From the NCBI GenBank assembly GCA_964587655.1, contig CAZPMT010000013.1:15545-79544 (forward strand): 64,000 bases of DNA, in the 5' to 3' direction. Source of the DNA: CAZPMT01 sp964587655. Lineage in GTDB: Bacteria; Hydrogenedentota; Hydrogenedentia; Hydrogenedentales; SLHB01. The notes under the pieces were generated by a model. It saw nothing but the letters and a program-made list of their open reading frames with translations, made no database searches and was not told where the DNA came from. Position 1 is the first letter of the stretch. Each line of letters starts with the position of its first letter. A program made the translations under genes and the position numbers. Of the stretch, positions 16,867 to 24,879 are shown piece by piece.

Positions 16867-17597
16867 TGCATTACTCCCTGTTGTTCCACATTGCCGGCGG
16901 CGCGCAACACGCCGTCTTCCATTTCAAGTATTCGGTCGAAAACATCGAGCGCCCGGTGATCGTGGGTGACGACGATGACGCCGGCGTTCTGCTCGTGCGC
17001 TACTTGCCTGAAGAGTTCCATCACTTGACGTCCGCGGACACTGTCGAGGGCGGCGGTGGGTTCGTCGGCGAGAATGAGGTTGGGGCGGTTAGCCAGCGCC
17101 CGCGCTACCGCGACGCGTTGCTGCTCGCCGCCGGAGAGCTTCGAGGGCAGATTGTCTGCCCGCTCGCCCACACCCAGATAGTCGAGCAATTCCATCGCAC
17201 GCCGCTTGGCGGAACGGGACGGATGGTCATTGATCTCCATCGCCAGCCGGACATTTTCCGCGGCCGTCAGGAAGGGGATCAGGTGGGCTTTCTGGAAGAC
17301 GAAGCCCAAGTTCTGTCGGCGGAAACGGCGGACGTCGACCAGCAACCGGTGGTTATCGAACACGGTGGTCTCGCCGATGATGATGCGGCCGTCGTTGGGC
17401 GTCAGGATCAGCCCTATGATGGTCAGCAGTGTCGATTTGCCTGCGCCGCTTGGACCAAGCAGTGCCACGACCTCGCCACGAGCCACGGTGAGCGCGGCAT
17501 CGCGCAATGCGACGACTTCGGTGTGGCCGGCGCCGTAGATCTTCGTCAGACGGTCGGCTTCCAGGGCGGTCTTGCCGTTGCGGAGCGCGTCGTTCAT
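16863..17597 (-). CDS. ABC transporter ATP-binding subunit (MacB/LolD type)
   Basis: A 244-residue ATPase with Walker A GPSGAGKST, Q-loop FVFQKAHLIPF, signature LSGGEQQRV, Walker B LILADEPT and H-loop VVTHDH. This is the MacB/LolD/DevA type that pairs with FtsX-fold permeases. ATG 17597 overlaps the permease stop (ATGA). With the permease and the HlyD-like adaptor it forms a three-part efflux pump (DevBCA or MacAB-like), here inside an arsenic/thiol gene cluster. Residues upstream of this start in the long frame lie in the permease gene. Confidence 0.9.
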   Translation of the reverse strand: MNDALRNGKTALEADRLTKIYGAGHTEVVALRDAALTVARGEVVALLGPSGAGKSTLLTIIGLILTPNDGRIIIGETTVFDNHRLLVDVRRFRRQNLGFVFQKAHLIPFLTAAENVRLAMEINDHPSRSAKRRAMELLDYLGVGERADNLPSKLSGGEQQRVAVARALANRPNLILADEPTAALDSVRGRQVMELFRQVAHEQNAGVIVVTHDHRALDVFDRILEMEDGVLRAAGNVEQQGVMQ

Positions 17598-18805
17598 GAC
17601 AGCACCTCGTTCGGTTCGACGCTCATGGCCTTGGCAATACCGAGCAGACTCGCGAGAACCGAAATGCCCGCGACAACACCAGCCAACAACCACAAGTCTT
17701 CGGGGGTGATGACCACGGCGCGGGGAAACCACGGGAAAACCCACTGGCCAACGACGTACGCGACCACGTAACCCAAGCCGCCGAGCAGGAGCGCCTGTTG
17801 CAGGATCAGGCCGAGGATGATGCCGTTGCGTGCCCCCATCAGCTTGAGCATCGCGATGTCGTGAAGTTTGTCTAGCGTGAGGGTATAGAGGATCAGGGCC
17901 ATGATAATGCCCGATATGATAATGAGTAAAACGCGAAACAACCCGAGTTGGCGGCGGGCCTTGTCCACCATGCCGGCCACCAGCAGTTGCCGCTGGCCGT
18001 CCGAGGAATAAACCGAGACATCCGGCCATTGGGCAATGACCGACTGCACCTGCTTCAGATCGATGCCGGGCCGGAGCTTGACCAGGACCGCGCTGACGGC
18101 CAGCGGACCAAGGGCGGGAATACCCGAGGAAGGGCCGAGGCTGCGCTCGATCATCTGCGGCATGGTGCGCCCCAGGTCGATCTGTCCGGCACGGTTATAG
18201 CGGGCCGAGCGTTCCAGGCGGATCGCTTCGCCCGACTGGTCGAACTGAATTGCTTGGGCGTCATGAAGGGTGAAGAAGGCCATGGGATCCCCGGCCGTCG
18301 AGGTCATGGCCCGCGTGTGACCAATAACGGTGTAGGTGTTCTTGCCGAGTTTTACTTTCTCGCCGATGGACAGTTTGAGCGACTCATTGGCGATCATCTC
18401 GTAATGGGCCCGGCCCAAGGGCCGCCCGGCCACAATGGGTAGCCACTGGCCCCGGTCCTCCGGCCAGGACAGGCCTTGAAGCGTGAATCGCAGAGGCTGG
18501 CCGTTCCGCTCCCGCTGGATGATCGTCGAGACGAAGCCGCCACTGCTGAGCACGCCGGGTACGGCGCGGACACGGTCCTCCAGGTTGGCCGGGACGCGCG
18601 AGACCTCCGCGAAAGGCCCCCGCGTGTCCTTCTGGACCACCCACAGGTCGGCGTCGATCCGGTCCACCAAAAGCGTCGCTTCCTGTATCATGCCCTGGTA
18701 GATGCCCCCCATTCCCATGACCACCATCAACAGCAACCCCAAGCCGATGGCCGTCAGTACGAAGCGGCCGAAGTTGTGGCGAATATCGCGGCTGGCAAGA
18801 TTCAC
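17594..18805 (-). CDS. ABC transporter permease (FtsX/DevC-like)
   Basis: A 403-residue protein with one N-terminal helix (FVLTAIGLGLLLMVVMGMGGI), a large periplasmic domain, and three C-terminal helices. The cytoplasmic coupling segment DIAMLKLMGA is typical of FtsX-domain permeases. GTG 18805 overlaps the adaptor gene stop (GTGA). It partners with the downstream ATPase and upstream membrane-fusion protein. DevC-type permeases export lipids or macromolecules; in this context a thiol or metal conjugate is equally possible. Confidence 0.85.
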   Translation of the reverse strand: MNLASRDIRHNFGRFVLTAIGLGLLLMVVMGMGGIYQGMIQEATLLVDRIDADLWVVQKDTRGPFAEVSRVPANLEDRVRAVPGVLSSGGFVSTIIQRERNGQPLRFTLQGLSWPEDRGQWLPIVAGRPLGRAHYEMIANESLKLSIGEKVKLGKNTYTVIGHTRAMTSTAGDPMAFFTLHDAQAIQFDQSGEAIRLERSARYNRAGQIDLGRTMPQMIERSLGPSSGIPALGPLAVSAVLVKLRPGIDLKQVQSVIAQWPDVSVYSSDGQRQLLVAGMVDKARRQLGLFRVLLIIISGIIMALILYTLTLDKLHDIAMLKLMGARNGIILGLILQQALLLGGLGYVVAYVVGQWVFPWFPRAVVITPEDLWLLAGVVAGISVLASLLGIAKAMSVEPNEVLS

Positions 18806-20004
18806 GGGGCCTTCACCGGCACAACGGCGCGGCCCTCGGTCAACGGCTTGTCCTTGGGGTCATGGAGCCAAACGACTGTCTCTCCGGCGGTCAAGTCCTT
18901 GGTAACCTCGACGGTTTCGGCCCCGCGCAGCCCCAGGGTCACGCTCCGCCACTGAGCGTGTCCGGCATGATCCACGAAGATCCCCAGGCGGCCCCCTTGC
19001 CAGGTAATCGCTTGCTGAGGCACAAGCAAGACCTGGTCTTTTTCGGCCGTCTGGATATAGACCTCGGCCCGCTGGCCCACGGCCCAAGTCTTGGGCAGAT
19101 CTTTGACCGTCACATCCACCAGGAACTCGCGCGTCTCCCGATCCGCCAAGGGCGCCAAGCGGGTGACCGTGCCGCTGCACGACCTGTCAGGAGCGGAGCG
19201 GAACACGACACGGGCTGGCTGGCCAACGGCCAGAGACTCCATGGCCGTTTCGTCCACCCACGCCGACACCCACATCTGTTCGGTGGAGATGATTTGCAGA
19301 ATTTCGCTGCCTGGAACGACGATGTCGCCCGGCTCGCGGCTGCGGCGGAGAACCAGGCCATCAAAGGGGCTGGCGATCTGGGTGTCCGCCAGGCGCTCCT
19401 GGTGGTAGCGCAGCGTTTCCTCGGCCTTGACCACCTGCCGCTCGATTTCGACCTTGGCCAACTGCGCTCGCCTCAACTGAGCCTCGGCAACGTCTCGCTG
19501 TTGTCTGGCCTTGTCGAGGTCTTCCTCGCTGACGAACTTCTTGGCAGTTAGTTGCGCATCGCGGTCATAGGAGGCGCGGGCCTGCACGGCCGTGGCGCCC
19601 GCGCCGGCGATGTCCGCCGCGGCGCGATCCACGCCGGCCTTGCTTGTCGCGACATCCGCCTTGGCCATCTCCACCTGTTGGCGCAGATCGCCGTCGTCCA
19701 GCGTGGCCAGCAGTTGTCCTTTCGTGATGCGGTCGCCCTCATCGGCCAGCACCTGCGCGACCCTACCTGAGATCCTTGCGCTGATGATAGCCTGCACCCG
19801 GGCTTCCAGCGTTCCGGTGCCCATCACTTCGGCCACGATTGGGCCGGGAGTGGCAACGTGCGATTCGACAAGCACGGGCGCAAAGCGAAGGCGGTACAAC
19901 ACAAACGCCGCTATCGCCGCGACAATTGCCAGCTTCCAACCCACCGAGAACGCCCGCCTCGTTAATCGCCGGACCGCGCCCGGATATTTCCTCTCTGTAG
20001 CCAT
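18802..20004 (-). CDS. HlyD/MacA-type membrane-fusion (adaptor) protein
   Basis: A 400-residue protein with a basic cytoplasmic start, one membrane helix (LAIVAAIAAFVLYRL), split biotinyl-lipoyl halves (ISGRVAQVLADEGDRITKGQLLA and IASPFDGLVLRR) flanking a long coiled-coil hairpin, then barrel domains. It bridges the FtsX-type permease to the outer envelope. ATG 20004 has GAAAGG a few bases upstream. It is tightly linked: CcdA ends 14 bp before it and the permease overlaps its stop. Confidence 0.9.
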   Translation of the reverse strand: MATERKYPGAVRRLTRRAFSVGWKLAIVAAIAAFVLYRLRFAPVLVESHVATPGPIVAEVMGTGTLEARVQAIISARISGRVAQVLADEGDRITKGQLLATLDDGDLRQQVEMAKADVATSKAGVDRAAADIAGAGATAVQARASYDRDAQLTAKKFVSEEDLDKARQQRDVAEAQLRRAQLAKVEIERQVVKAEETLRYHQERLADTQIASPFDGLVLRRSREPGDIVVPGSEILQIISTEQMWVSAWVDETAMESLAVGQPARVVFRSAPDRSCSGTVTRLAPLADRETREFLVDVTVKDLPKTWAVGQRAEVYIQTAEKDQVLLVPQQAITWQGGRLGIFVDHAGHAQWRSVTLGLRGAETVEVTKDLTAGETVVWLHDPKDKPLTEGRAVVPVKAP

Positions 20005-20018
20005 CCAGCCTTTCTTCT

Positions 20019-20717
20019 TTATGGGGCAGTGTAAATCATCCAGATGCCGCCCAGCAATACCAACACTCCGCATATCTTTTTCACGAGGGTTGTTCCGCGT
20101 GAGTTCTCATTCCAGTTGAGAAACCGCTGAACAACTTCCGTGGAGGTGCCCGCGACGACAATCACGGAGCAGTGGCCGATGCCATACGCCATAAGAAGAA
20201 GTACGCCATACGCCATATTGGTGGCGGCAAGCTTGAACGTGACTGCGAGCATGGGCGCCATGTACGCAAACGTGCAGGGGCCAAGGGCCACGCCAAACAC
20301 CAGCCCCAGGACCAGAGCGGCCAGCAGTCCCTTCCTTGTCATGCCCACTTGTCCCGGACCGGACCACGGCATCGGGATGACGTCCAACAGATGCAGGCCG
20401 ACGAGGAAGAAAATGACGGCGACGAAGTAGTTCGCGTAGCGCCCAACATCGCCCATCATCCGTCCCGCCGCCGCCGTAATCACGCCAATCAGGCCTATCG
20501 TCACCAAGATACCCAAGGCGAAAAGGAATGAGATCAGGAACGCGCGCTTGGTGGAAATGCGTCCCTGATCATCGATGAAGCCGACGATCAACGGGATGCT
20601 GGCGAGGTGACAGGGACTAAGAACAATGCTGAGTATCCCCCATATGACCGCGGCCGCCACGGCAATCGCGGGTGTTCCTTCGACAGCACGGGTCAGTGTG
20701 GTAAAGACTTCTTGCAT
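20019..20717 (-). CDS. ccdA: CcdA-family thiol-disulfide electron carrier
   Basis: A 232-residue, six-helix membrane protein with the two redox cysteines in LSPCHLASIP and LGPCTFAYMAP. CcdA/DsbD-gamma proteins pass electrons from cytoplasmic thioredoxin across the membrane to periplasmic thioredoxin-like partners. The preceding gene is a membrane-anchored thioredoxin-fold protein, a likely partner. Length and topology are normal for the family. Confidence 0.88.
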   Translation of the reverse strand: MQEVFTTLTRAVEGTPAIAVAAAVIWGILSIVLSPCHLASIPLIVGFIDDQGRISTKRAFLISFLFALGILVTIGLIGVITAAAGRMMGDVGRYANYFVAVIFFLVGLHLLDVIPMPWSGPGQVGMTRKGLLAALVLGLVFGVALGPCTFAYMAPMLAVTFKLAATNMAYGVLLLMAYGIGHCSVIVVAGTSTEVVQRFLNWNENSRGTTLVKKICGVLVLLGGIWMIYTAP

Positions 20718-20778
20718 GGTCTATAGGACTCCCATCTCCGCAAGTCTCTTCGCACAATCCACCTCGCGTCATGATTGA

Positions 20779-22149
20779 TTACTTCGGCGCGCACTCGCCG
20801 ATCTTGCAGGCCTTGCTGATCAGCTGGGGGGTGAGCTTCATTTTCTCGGCAAGGGCTTGTTCTATCGGGATCATCCTGCCGGTGGCCGTCGGATGGCCGT
20901 CCACCCATTTCTTGAGATTCGACTCATTGACGAAGAAGGCCTGCTTGAAGCACCCCGTCGAAACGAGTTTGGCTTCCGCATCCATCTTCGCGCCAGCCCA
21001 CGCGATGGCGGACTGTGGTTCGAGCGAGCTTACATGACCGCCCGCGGTTCTCACACGAATGTGCTCGCCCGTCAATGCGTCTTTCGCGTTCACCTCGATA
21101 TCCTTCTGCAATCGTGCGGCAACCCCGAGAGCGCACATGGTGCAGCAGCCCCAGGTGTTGAGCCCCTCGACTTTCACGGCGCAGGCGTCTTCGGGATACA
21201 CCGCTCTGTCGCAGAAACCACAGCGCGTGGCCAGTTGCTTCTCTTGAAGCGCGGCCCAATCAACGATGTTCCCGCCGCTGGATCGTTGCTCGGTTACGGC
21301 CACGGCCGGGTCGGCAAACGACTTGACGGTGGGACGGCTATCAGCGTCGACCCCATAGACATATTTCGCTTGCGTGGACGGAACGATAGAGCCCGTGGCC
21401 CAGTCCGTCACGGTTACGTTTTCGACGGGGGGCTTAGCCTCGACCATACTGGAATAGGTGATGAAGTAACAATGGGGCGAACAGAAGATTACGTCGCCCT
21501 TGTTTGTTTTCATGACCGTCCGCGTCCTGGGATTCACGTCGCCGTCGCACATGTAGCAGACGCTTTCCTTGGGCCGGTTGTCGGGCGCGGCGGGGTCCAG
21601 GCGGCTGAAGGCCGGAGGCGTACCGGCCGCTGGAGCGGAGCGGGCAAGATCCACGCCCAGCTCTTTCCACTTGGCAAGAATGTCCTCCTTGGAAAAGAAA
21701 CCCTCGTGGCGGAAGCGTTCCTTGCCTGTGGCATCGTAGAAGATCTGTGTAGGAATAAGGTTGATACCGTATTTCTTTGCTTCGTCCGGGTTCTGCCAGA
21801 CGTCGATGAAGACCACTTCAAGCTTGCCCGCGTGATTCTTCTTCAGTTCTTCAAGAATGGGGGCCATCATTTTGCACGGGATGCATTTGTCCGCACCGAG
21901 GTCCACCAGCCGCGGCAGAGCTGTTTTGGCTGCCGGCTCCGTGGGTTGCCCCGCAACCGCGGGCCCGGGCGCCGCCTCCGCGGGTTTGACATCGGTTGGG
22001 GCGCTGCCCGGTACGGTCGTGGCAGGCGTATGATTTTTCATGTAGAGGGCCGCGCCCACGGCGAGGGCAAGAACAACAACGATGGCCACCTTCGTCCACG
22101 CGCCGGAGCGGGCCGACGTGGCATTGGCCTCAGAATCATTACTTTCCAT
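20779..22149 (-). CDS. Membrane-anchored thioredoxin fused to multi-cysteine metal-binding domains
   Basis: A 456-residue protein with an N-terminal anchor (VAIVVVLALAVGAALYM), a Pro-Ala linker, then a thioredoxin domain with CIPCKM and the cis-Pro segment LIPTQ. A Cys-rich region follows (CYMC, CSPHC, CGFC, CCTMC), ending with GCFKQAFFVNESNLKKW and C-terminal CKIGEC. The middle resembles TRASH/NosL-like metal-binding modules. The FFVN...KKW segment recalls the C-terminal part of alkylmercury lyase, weakly. Reduced by CcdA, it could handle metal(loid)s in the periplasm. I know of no described protein with exactly this layout. Confidence 0.75.
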   Translation of the reverse strand: MESNDSEANATSARSGAWTKVAIVVVLALAVGAALYMKNHTPATTVPGSAPTDVKPAEAAPGPAVAGQPTEPAAKTALPRLVDLGADKCIPCKMMAPILEELKKNHAGKLEVVFIDVWQNPDEAKKYGINLIPTQIFYDATGKERFRHEGFFSKEDILAKWKELGVDLARSAPAAGTPPAFSRLDPAAPDNRPKESVCYMCDGDVNPRTRTVMKTNKGDVIFCSPHCYFITYSSMVEAKPPVENVTVTDWATGSIVPSTQAKYVYGVDADSRPTVKSFADPAVAVTEQRSSGGNIVDWAALQEKQLATRCGFCDRAVYPEDACAVKVEGLNTWGCCTMCALGVAARLQKDIEVNAKDALTGEHIRVRTAGGHVSSLEPQSAIAWAGAKMDAEAKLVSTGCFKQAFFVNESNLKKWVDGHPTATGRMIPIEQALAEKMKLTPQLISKACKIGECAPK

Positions 22150-22205
22150 TTTCCTTCTCCTTGCATGGAATTGCGATTCGCAAACGCATCAAGTGCTCCA
22201 TGTAT

Positions 22206-22589
22206 TCAGCAGGCCAAGAGCGGTTTCGCTTGTTCGGCGGCGGCACGGATGTTGCCCGCGTTGGCCGGCGAGGCGCCCTTTGCCAAACCGATGTCGGACA
22301 GCCGCAGGTGGGCGAAGTCCTTGAACCCGGCGTGCTCCAGCGTGTGCCGCGCACAGTCCTTTGGACAGCCATCGATCGCCAGGATCTTGCCAGCGGCTTG
22401 GACGTTCAGCAGCATGTCCTCGATGTGGCCGCCAACTCCGGCTAGGCAGTACATCTTGCCCGCGCCCTCCCTGGTCAACTTACGAGCCGCCTGATCGGCG
22501 ATTTCCCCGACGTCGGCGGCTCCGGAACACGGGAAGATCAGTTTTGGGGCCGTGCTGAACGCACGGCTTTCTTTCGCATTCTCACTCAT
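22206..22589 (-). CDS. DGC-domain putative zinc-binding protein
   Basis: A 127-residue cytoplasmic protein. The motifs PCSGAADVGEIADQAAR, CLAGVGG and AIDGCPKDCARHTLEHAG match the DGC family, which carries conserved cysteines thought to bind metal. Such genes often sit with ArsR regulators, permeases and small thioredoxins, as here. ATG 22589 has AAAGGA about 8 bp upstream. The biochemical role in the family is not settled. Confidence 0.82.
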   Translation of the reverse strand: MSENAKESRAFSTAPKLIFPCSGAADVGEIADQAARKLTREGAGKMYCLAGVGGHIEDMLLNVQAAGKILAIDGCPKDCARHTLEHAGFKDFAHLRLSDIGLAKGASPANAGNIRAAAEQAKPLLAC

Positions 22590-22649
22590 GACTCGTATCC
22601 TTTCCATGCGCCATTTTGCACAAAGCCGCCCCAACAGCGGCTACCTTGT

Positions 22650-22886
22650 TTACGCCAGCAGTTTTTTCAGTTCCGTCACATCGGGGACTTTGCCCACAAC
22701 CTTGACTTGTCCATCCACAACCAGCGCTGGCGTCATCATTACGCCGAAACCCATGATGGCGTTGATATCGGTGATCTTGACCAAGTGGTATTCCACGCCG
22801 AGTTCTTTGGCGGCGGCCTCGGTATTCTCCGACAACTTCTCGCACTTCGGGCAGCCAGTTCCCAGTATCTGCAAGAGCTTCATCAT
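22650..22886 (-). CDS. Small thioredoxin-fold disulfide protein (TM0996/MTH895 type)
   Basis: A 78-residue minimal thioredoxin with MMKLLQILGTGCPKC at the N-terminus (active CxxC) and the cis-Pro segment MTPALVV. This is the redox-active disulfide protein group often linked to ArsP-type permeases. It probably cycles electrons for metal(loid) reduction or release to the adjacent permease. The gene lies 60 bp after the permease gene. Confidence 0.88.
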   Translation of the reverse strand: MMKLLQILGTGCPKCEKLSENTEAAAKELGVEYHLVKITDINAIMGFGVMMTPALVVDGQVKVVGKVPDVTELKKLLA

Positions 22887-22946
22887 TCGTTCCTTTCCAT
22901 GTCTGTGTCTCTCGCCGAAAGACTGCGCGCCAAGCCGCTCCTTACC

Positions 22947-24245
22947 CTACCGGATTGCCCCGAATAACATCCCGGCAATCGTGGACATGATTACCACCAA
23001 AGAGCAGTACACGAAGGTCTTCTTAATACCCATGATGCTGCTGATAACCAGCATGCTGGGCAATGAAAGTGCGGGACCGGCCAGCAGCAGCGCGAGCGCC
23101 GGGCCCTTGCCCATGCCGGAGCCGATGAGGCCCTGCAAAATGGGGACCTCCGTCAGCGTGGCGAAGTACATGAAGGCCCCGATTAAGGCCGCCAGGAAAT
23201 TGGAGAACAGCGAGTTGCCCCCAACCGCCCAATTCACCCAGGCGTTCGGAATCAACCCCTCTTGTCCCGGCCTGCCCAAGAGCGCCCCGGCCACCAACAC
23301 CCCGAGAAGAAGCAGCGGTAGTATTTGCTTGGCGAATTCCCAAGTGACGCCGAACCATTCGCCCATCTCGCCGTCACTGGTGCTGGTGATGACGGACAGT
23401 CCGATGGACGCCGCGGCAAAAGCCAGGATGGGCTCGTGTGGGAACAACGCGGCCAGAATGACTGTCGGAATCGCAACCAGCACCACTTTCCACCAGGGAA
23501 GATGGAACCACGCCGTCAGGATTACGCCGAAGCCTACGGCGCAGACCGCCGTAATCGCCCACTTTGCGCTGTAGATGGCATACCAGAGTCCCGTACCGGA
23601 TACCGGCTTGCCCCAGTTCGAGAACACGAGAATCGCCATCATCGACCCGAAGTAGACGGCGGTCTTCCACAAGGGACGTAGAACTTCCGGGGTCGGCATG
23701 GCGGCCTGGGCGATGGCTTTCTGAGCCTCTTCTTTCCTGAAAATCACGTGCATCAGAAGCCCAATGACGACACTGAAACCGATGGCCCCCACCGCCCGCG
23801 CCACGCCCATTTCCAGACCTAGAACGCGCGCCGTCAACACAATCGCCAATACGTTGATAGCCGGGCCGGAGTAGAGGAACGCCGTGGCCGGACCCAAACC
23901 GGCCCCCATCTTGTAGATGCCGCCGAACAGCGGCAACACCGTACACGAGCAGACCGCCAAAATCGCGCCGGACACGGAAGCCACGCCGTAGGCCAGCACC
24001 TTATTTGCCCCTGCGCCCAGGTATTTCATCACAGACGCTTGGCTGATGAACACCGAGATGGCGCCGGCAATAAAGAACGCGGGAACCAGGCAAAGCAGCA
24101 CGTGCTCTTGCGCATACCATTTGACCAAGAGGAGCGATTCCATGATCGCGTTGTCGAAACGTGGAATGCCCACCGGCAGGTAGAAGCATGCGACGAACAC
24201 GGCCACGATTGCGGCCAAGGGCTTCCACTCTTTCTTCCAGTCCAT
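22947..24245 (-). CDS. ArsP/SO_0444-type permease
   Basis: A 432-residue permease with two repeats of four to five helices. AVCSCTVLPLFGGIYKMGAGLGPATAFLYSGPAIN carries the paired cysteines, and the second repeat has TEVPILQGLIGSGMGKGPALALLLAGPALSLPSM. The family (DUF318/ArsP/SO_0444) exports organoarsenicals or metals. ATG 24245 has AAAGGA upstream. It lies between the ArsR gene and the small thioredoxin, the common arrangement. Confidence 0.85.
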   Translation of the reverse strand: MDWKKEWKPLAAIVAVFVACFYLPVGIPRFDNAIMESLLLVKWYAQEHVLLCLVPAFFIAGAISVFISQASVMKYLGAGANKVLAYGVASVSGAILAVCSCTVLPLFGGIYKMGAGLGPATAFLYSGPAINVLAIVLTARVLGLEMGVARAVGAIGFSVVIGLLMHVIFRKEEAQKAIAQAAMPTPEVLRPLWKTAVYFGSMMAILVFSNWGKPVSGTGLWYAIYSAKWAITAVCAVGFGVILTAWFHLPWWKVVLVAIPTVILAALFPHEPILAFAAASIGLSVITSTSDGEMGEWFGVTWEFAKQILPLLLLGVLVAGALLGRPGQEGLIPNAWVNWAVGGNSLFSNFLAALIGAFMYFATLTEVPILQGLIGSGMGKGPALALLLAGPALSLPSMLVISSIMGIKKTFVYCSLVVIMSTIAGMLFGAIR

Positions 24246-24346
24246 CACCCTCAGTCCTTTCGCACACCTAATGGCTAATTGCGATAATTGCCAAACATCG
24301 TCCGCAAAGGTCACACATTCCGAAACCGAATCAGTGGTGAAGAAGA

Positions 24347-24670
24347 CTATTCGTTGACTAACGCCCGCTGCCGACGGGCGTTTTCCTGAAGCACGTTCTC
24401 AATGCAACTGAAGAAGTTCAGTATGCACGGGCAGCGCAGGCGATAGAAGACCTGCAAACCGCGCTTGTCGTCCTCGACGACGCCCGCATTCTTGAGGACC
24501 GAGAGATGTTTTGAGACCGTGGAAATATCCGCGCCGATCTTTTCGCGCAGTTCACAAACACAACGCTCGCCCTTGGACAGTTCATCCACGATAAACAGCC
24601 GGGTTGGATGTGCGAGCGCCTTTACGATCCCGGCCCGCGCTTCAAACAGAGCCTGCTTTCTTGCGTCCAC
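24347..24670 (-). CDS. ArsR-family metal(loid)-responsive repressor
   Basis: A 107-residue winged-helix repressor. The alpha-3-type CVCEL motif is followed by the recognition helix ADISTVSKHLSVLKNAGVV, and the C-terminus has CPCILNFFSC, possibly a second thiol site. Loss of DNA binding on arsenite or metal is the usual mechanism. The promoter 30-60 bp upstream (24700-24728) has a palindrome over its -10, the expected operator. First gene of the eleven-gene minus-strand cluster. Confidence 0.9.
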   Translation of the reverse strand: MDARKQALFEARAGIVKALAHPTRLFIVDELSKGERCVCELREKIGADISTVSKHLSVLKNAGVVEDDKRGLQVFYRLRCPCILNFFSCIENVLQENARRQRALVNE

Positions 24671-24694
24671 GGCGGCCTCCTTTAGTTTTGCTAT

Positions 24695-24710
24695 TTGGTA
24701 TTATAACCAA
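24695..24710. promoter_or_regulatory. Palindromic operator over the arsR -10 box
   Basis: TTGGT-N6-ACCAA is a perfect 5+5 inverted repeat whose spacer, read on the minus strand, lies in the -10 hexamer of the arsR promoter. Position and AT-rich symmetry suit an ArsR-type dimer, giving autoregulation of the cluster. Confidence 0.65.
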
Positions 24711-24728
24711 TTATTTGTGGCCTGTCAA
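24700..24728 (-). promoter_or_regulatory. Consensus sigma-70 promoter of the arsR cluster
   Basis: On the minus strand TTGACA (24723-24728), exactly 17 bp and TATAAT (24700-24705): both hexamers and spacing are perfect. Transcription would begin about 24693, 20-odd bases before ATG 24670. Confidence 0.85.
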
Positions 24729-24786
24729 CCAGGAAGAGTCAATAGACACAAAGACCAGAAGACAACTAATCGACATCCCTTTTCCA

Positions 24787-24866
24787 TCTGGAAATCAGGA
24801 ACTCAGGAAGAGAATGGTGGCTGTGTGGTTGACCATTCGTGGTTTCCTGAGTTCTTGAGTTCCAGA
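24787..24866. repeat. Inverted repeat between arsR and the GspE-like gene
   Basis: Arms 24787-24809 and 24844-24866 are inverted with two mismatches over 23 bp. Each arm is made of near-repeated units such as GGAACTCA. It may belong to the same periodic repeat class as 26633-26725. It lies just after the GspE-like gene stop and could act as a terminator hairpin for that gene. Confidence 0.6.
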
Positions 24867-24879
24867 TTCGCCCGACGGG

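Noticed and set aside
20857..22494. 545-residue plus-strand frame opposite the thioredoxin fusion and DGC genes
   Set aside because: It crosses two well-supported genes and an intergenic gap, and has no domain.
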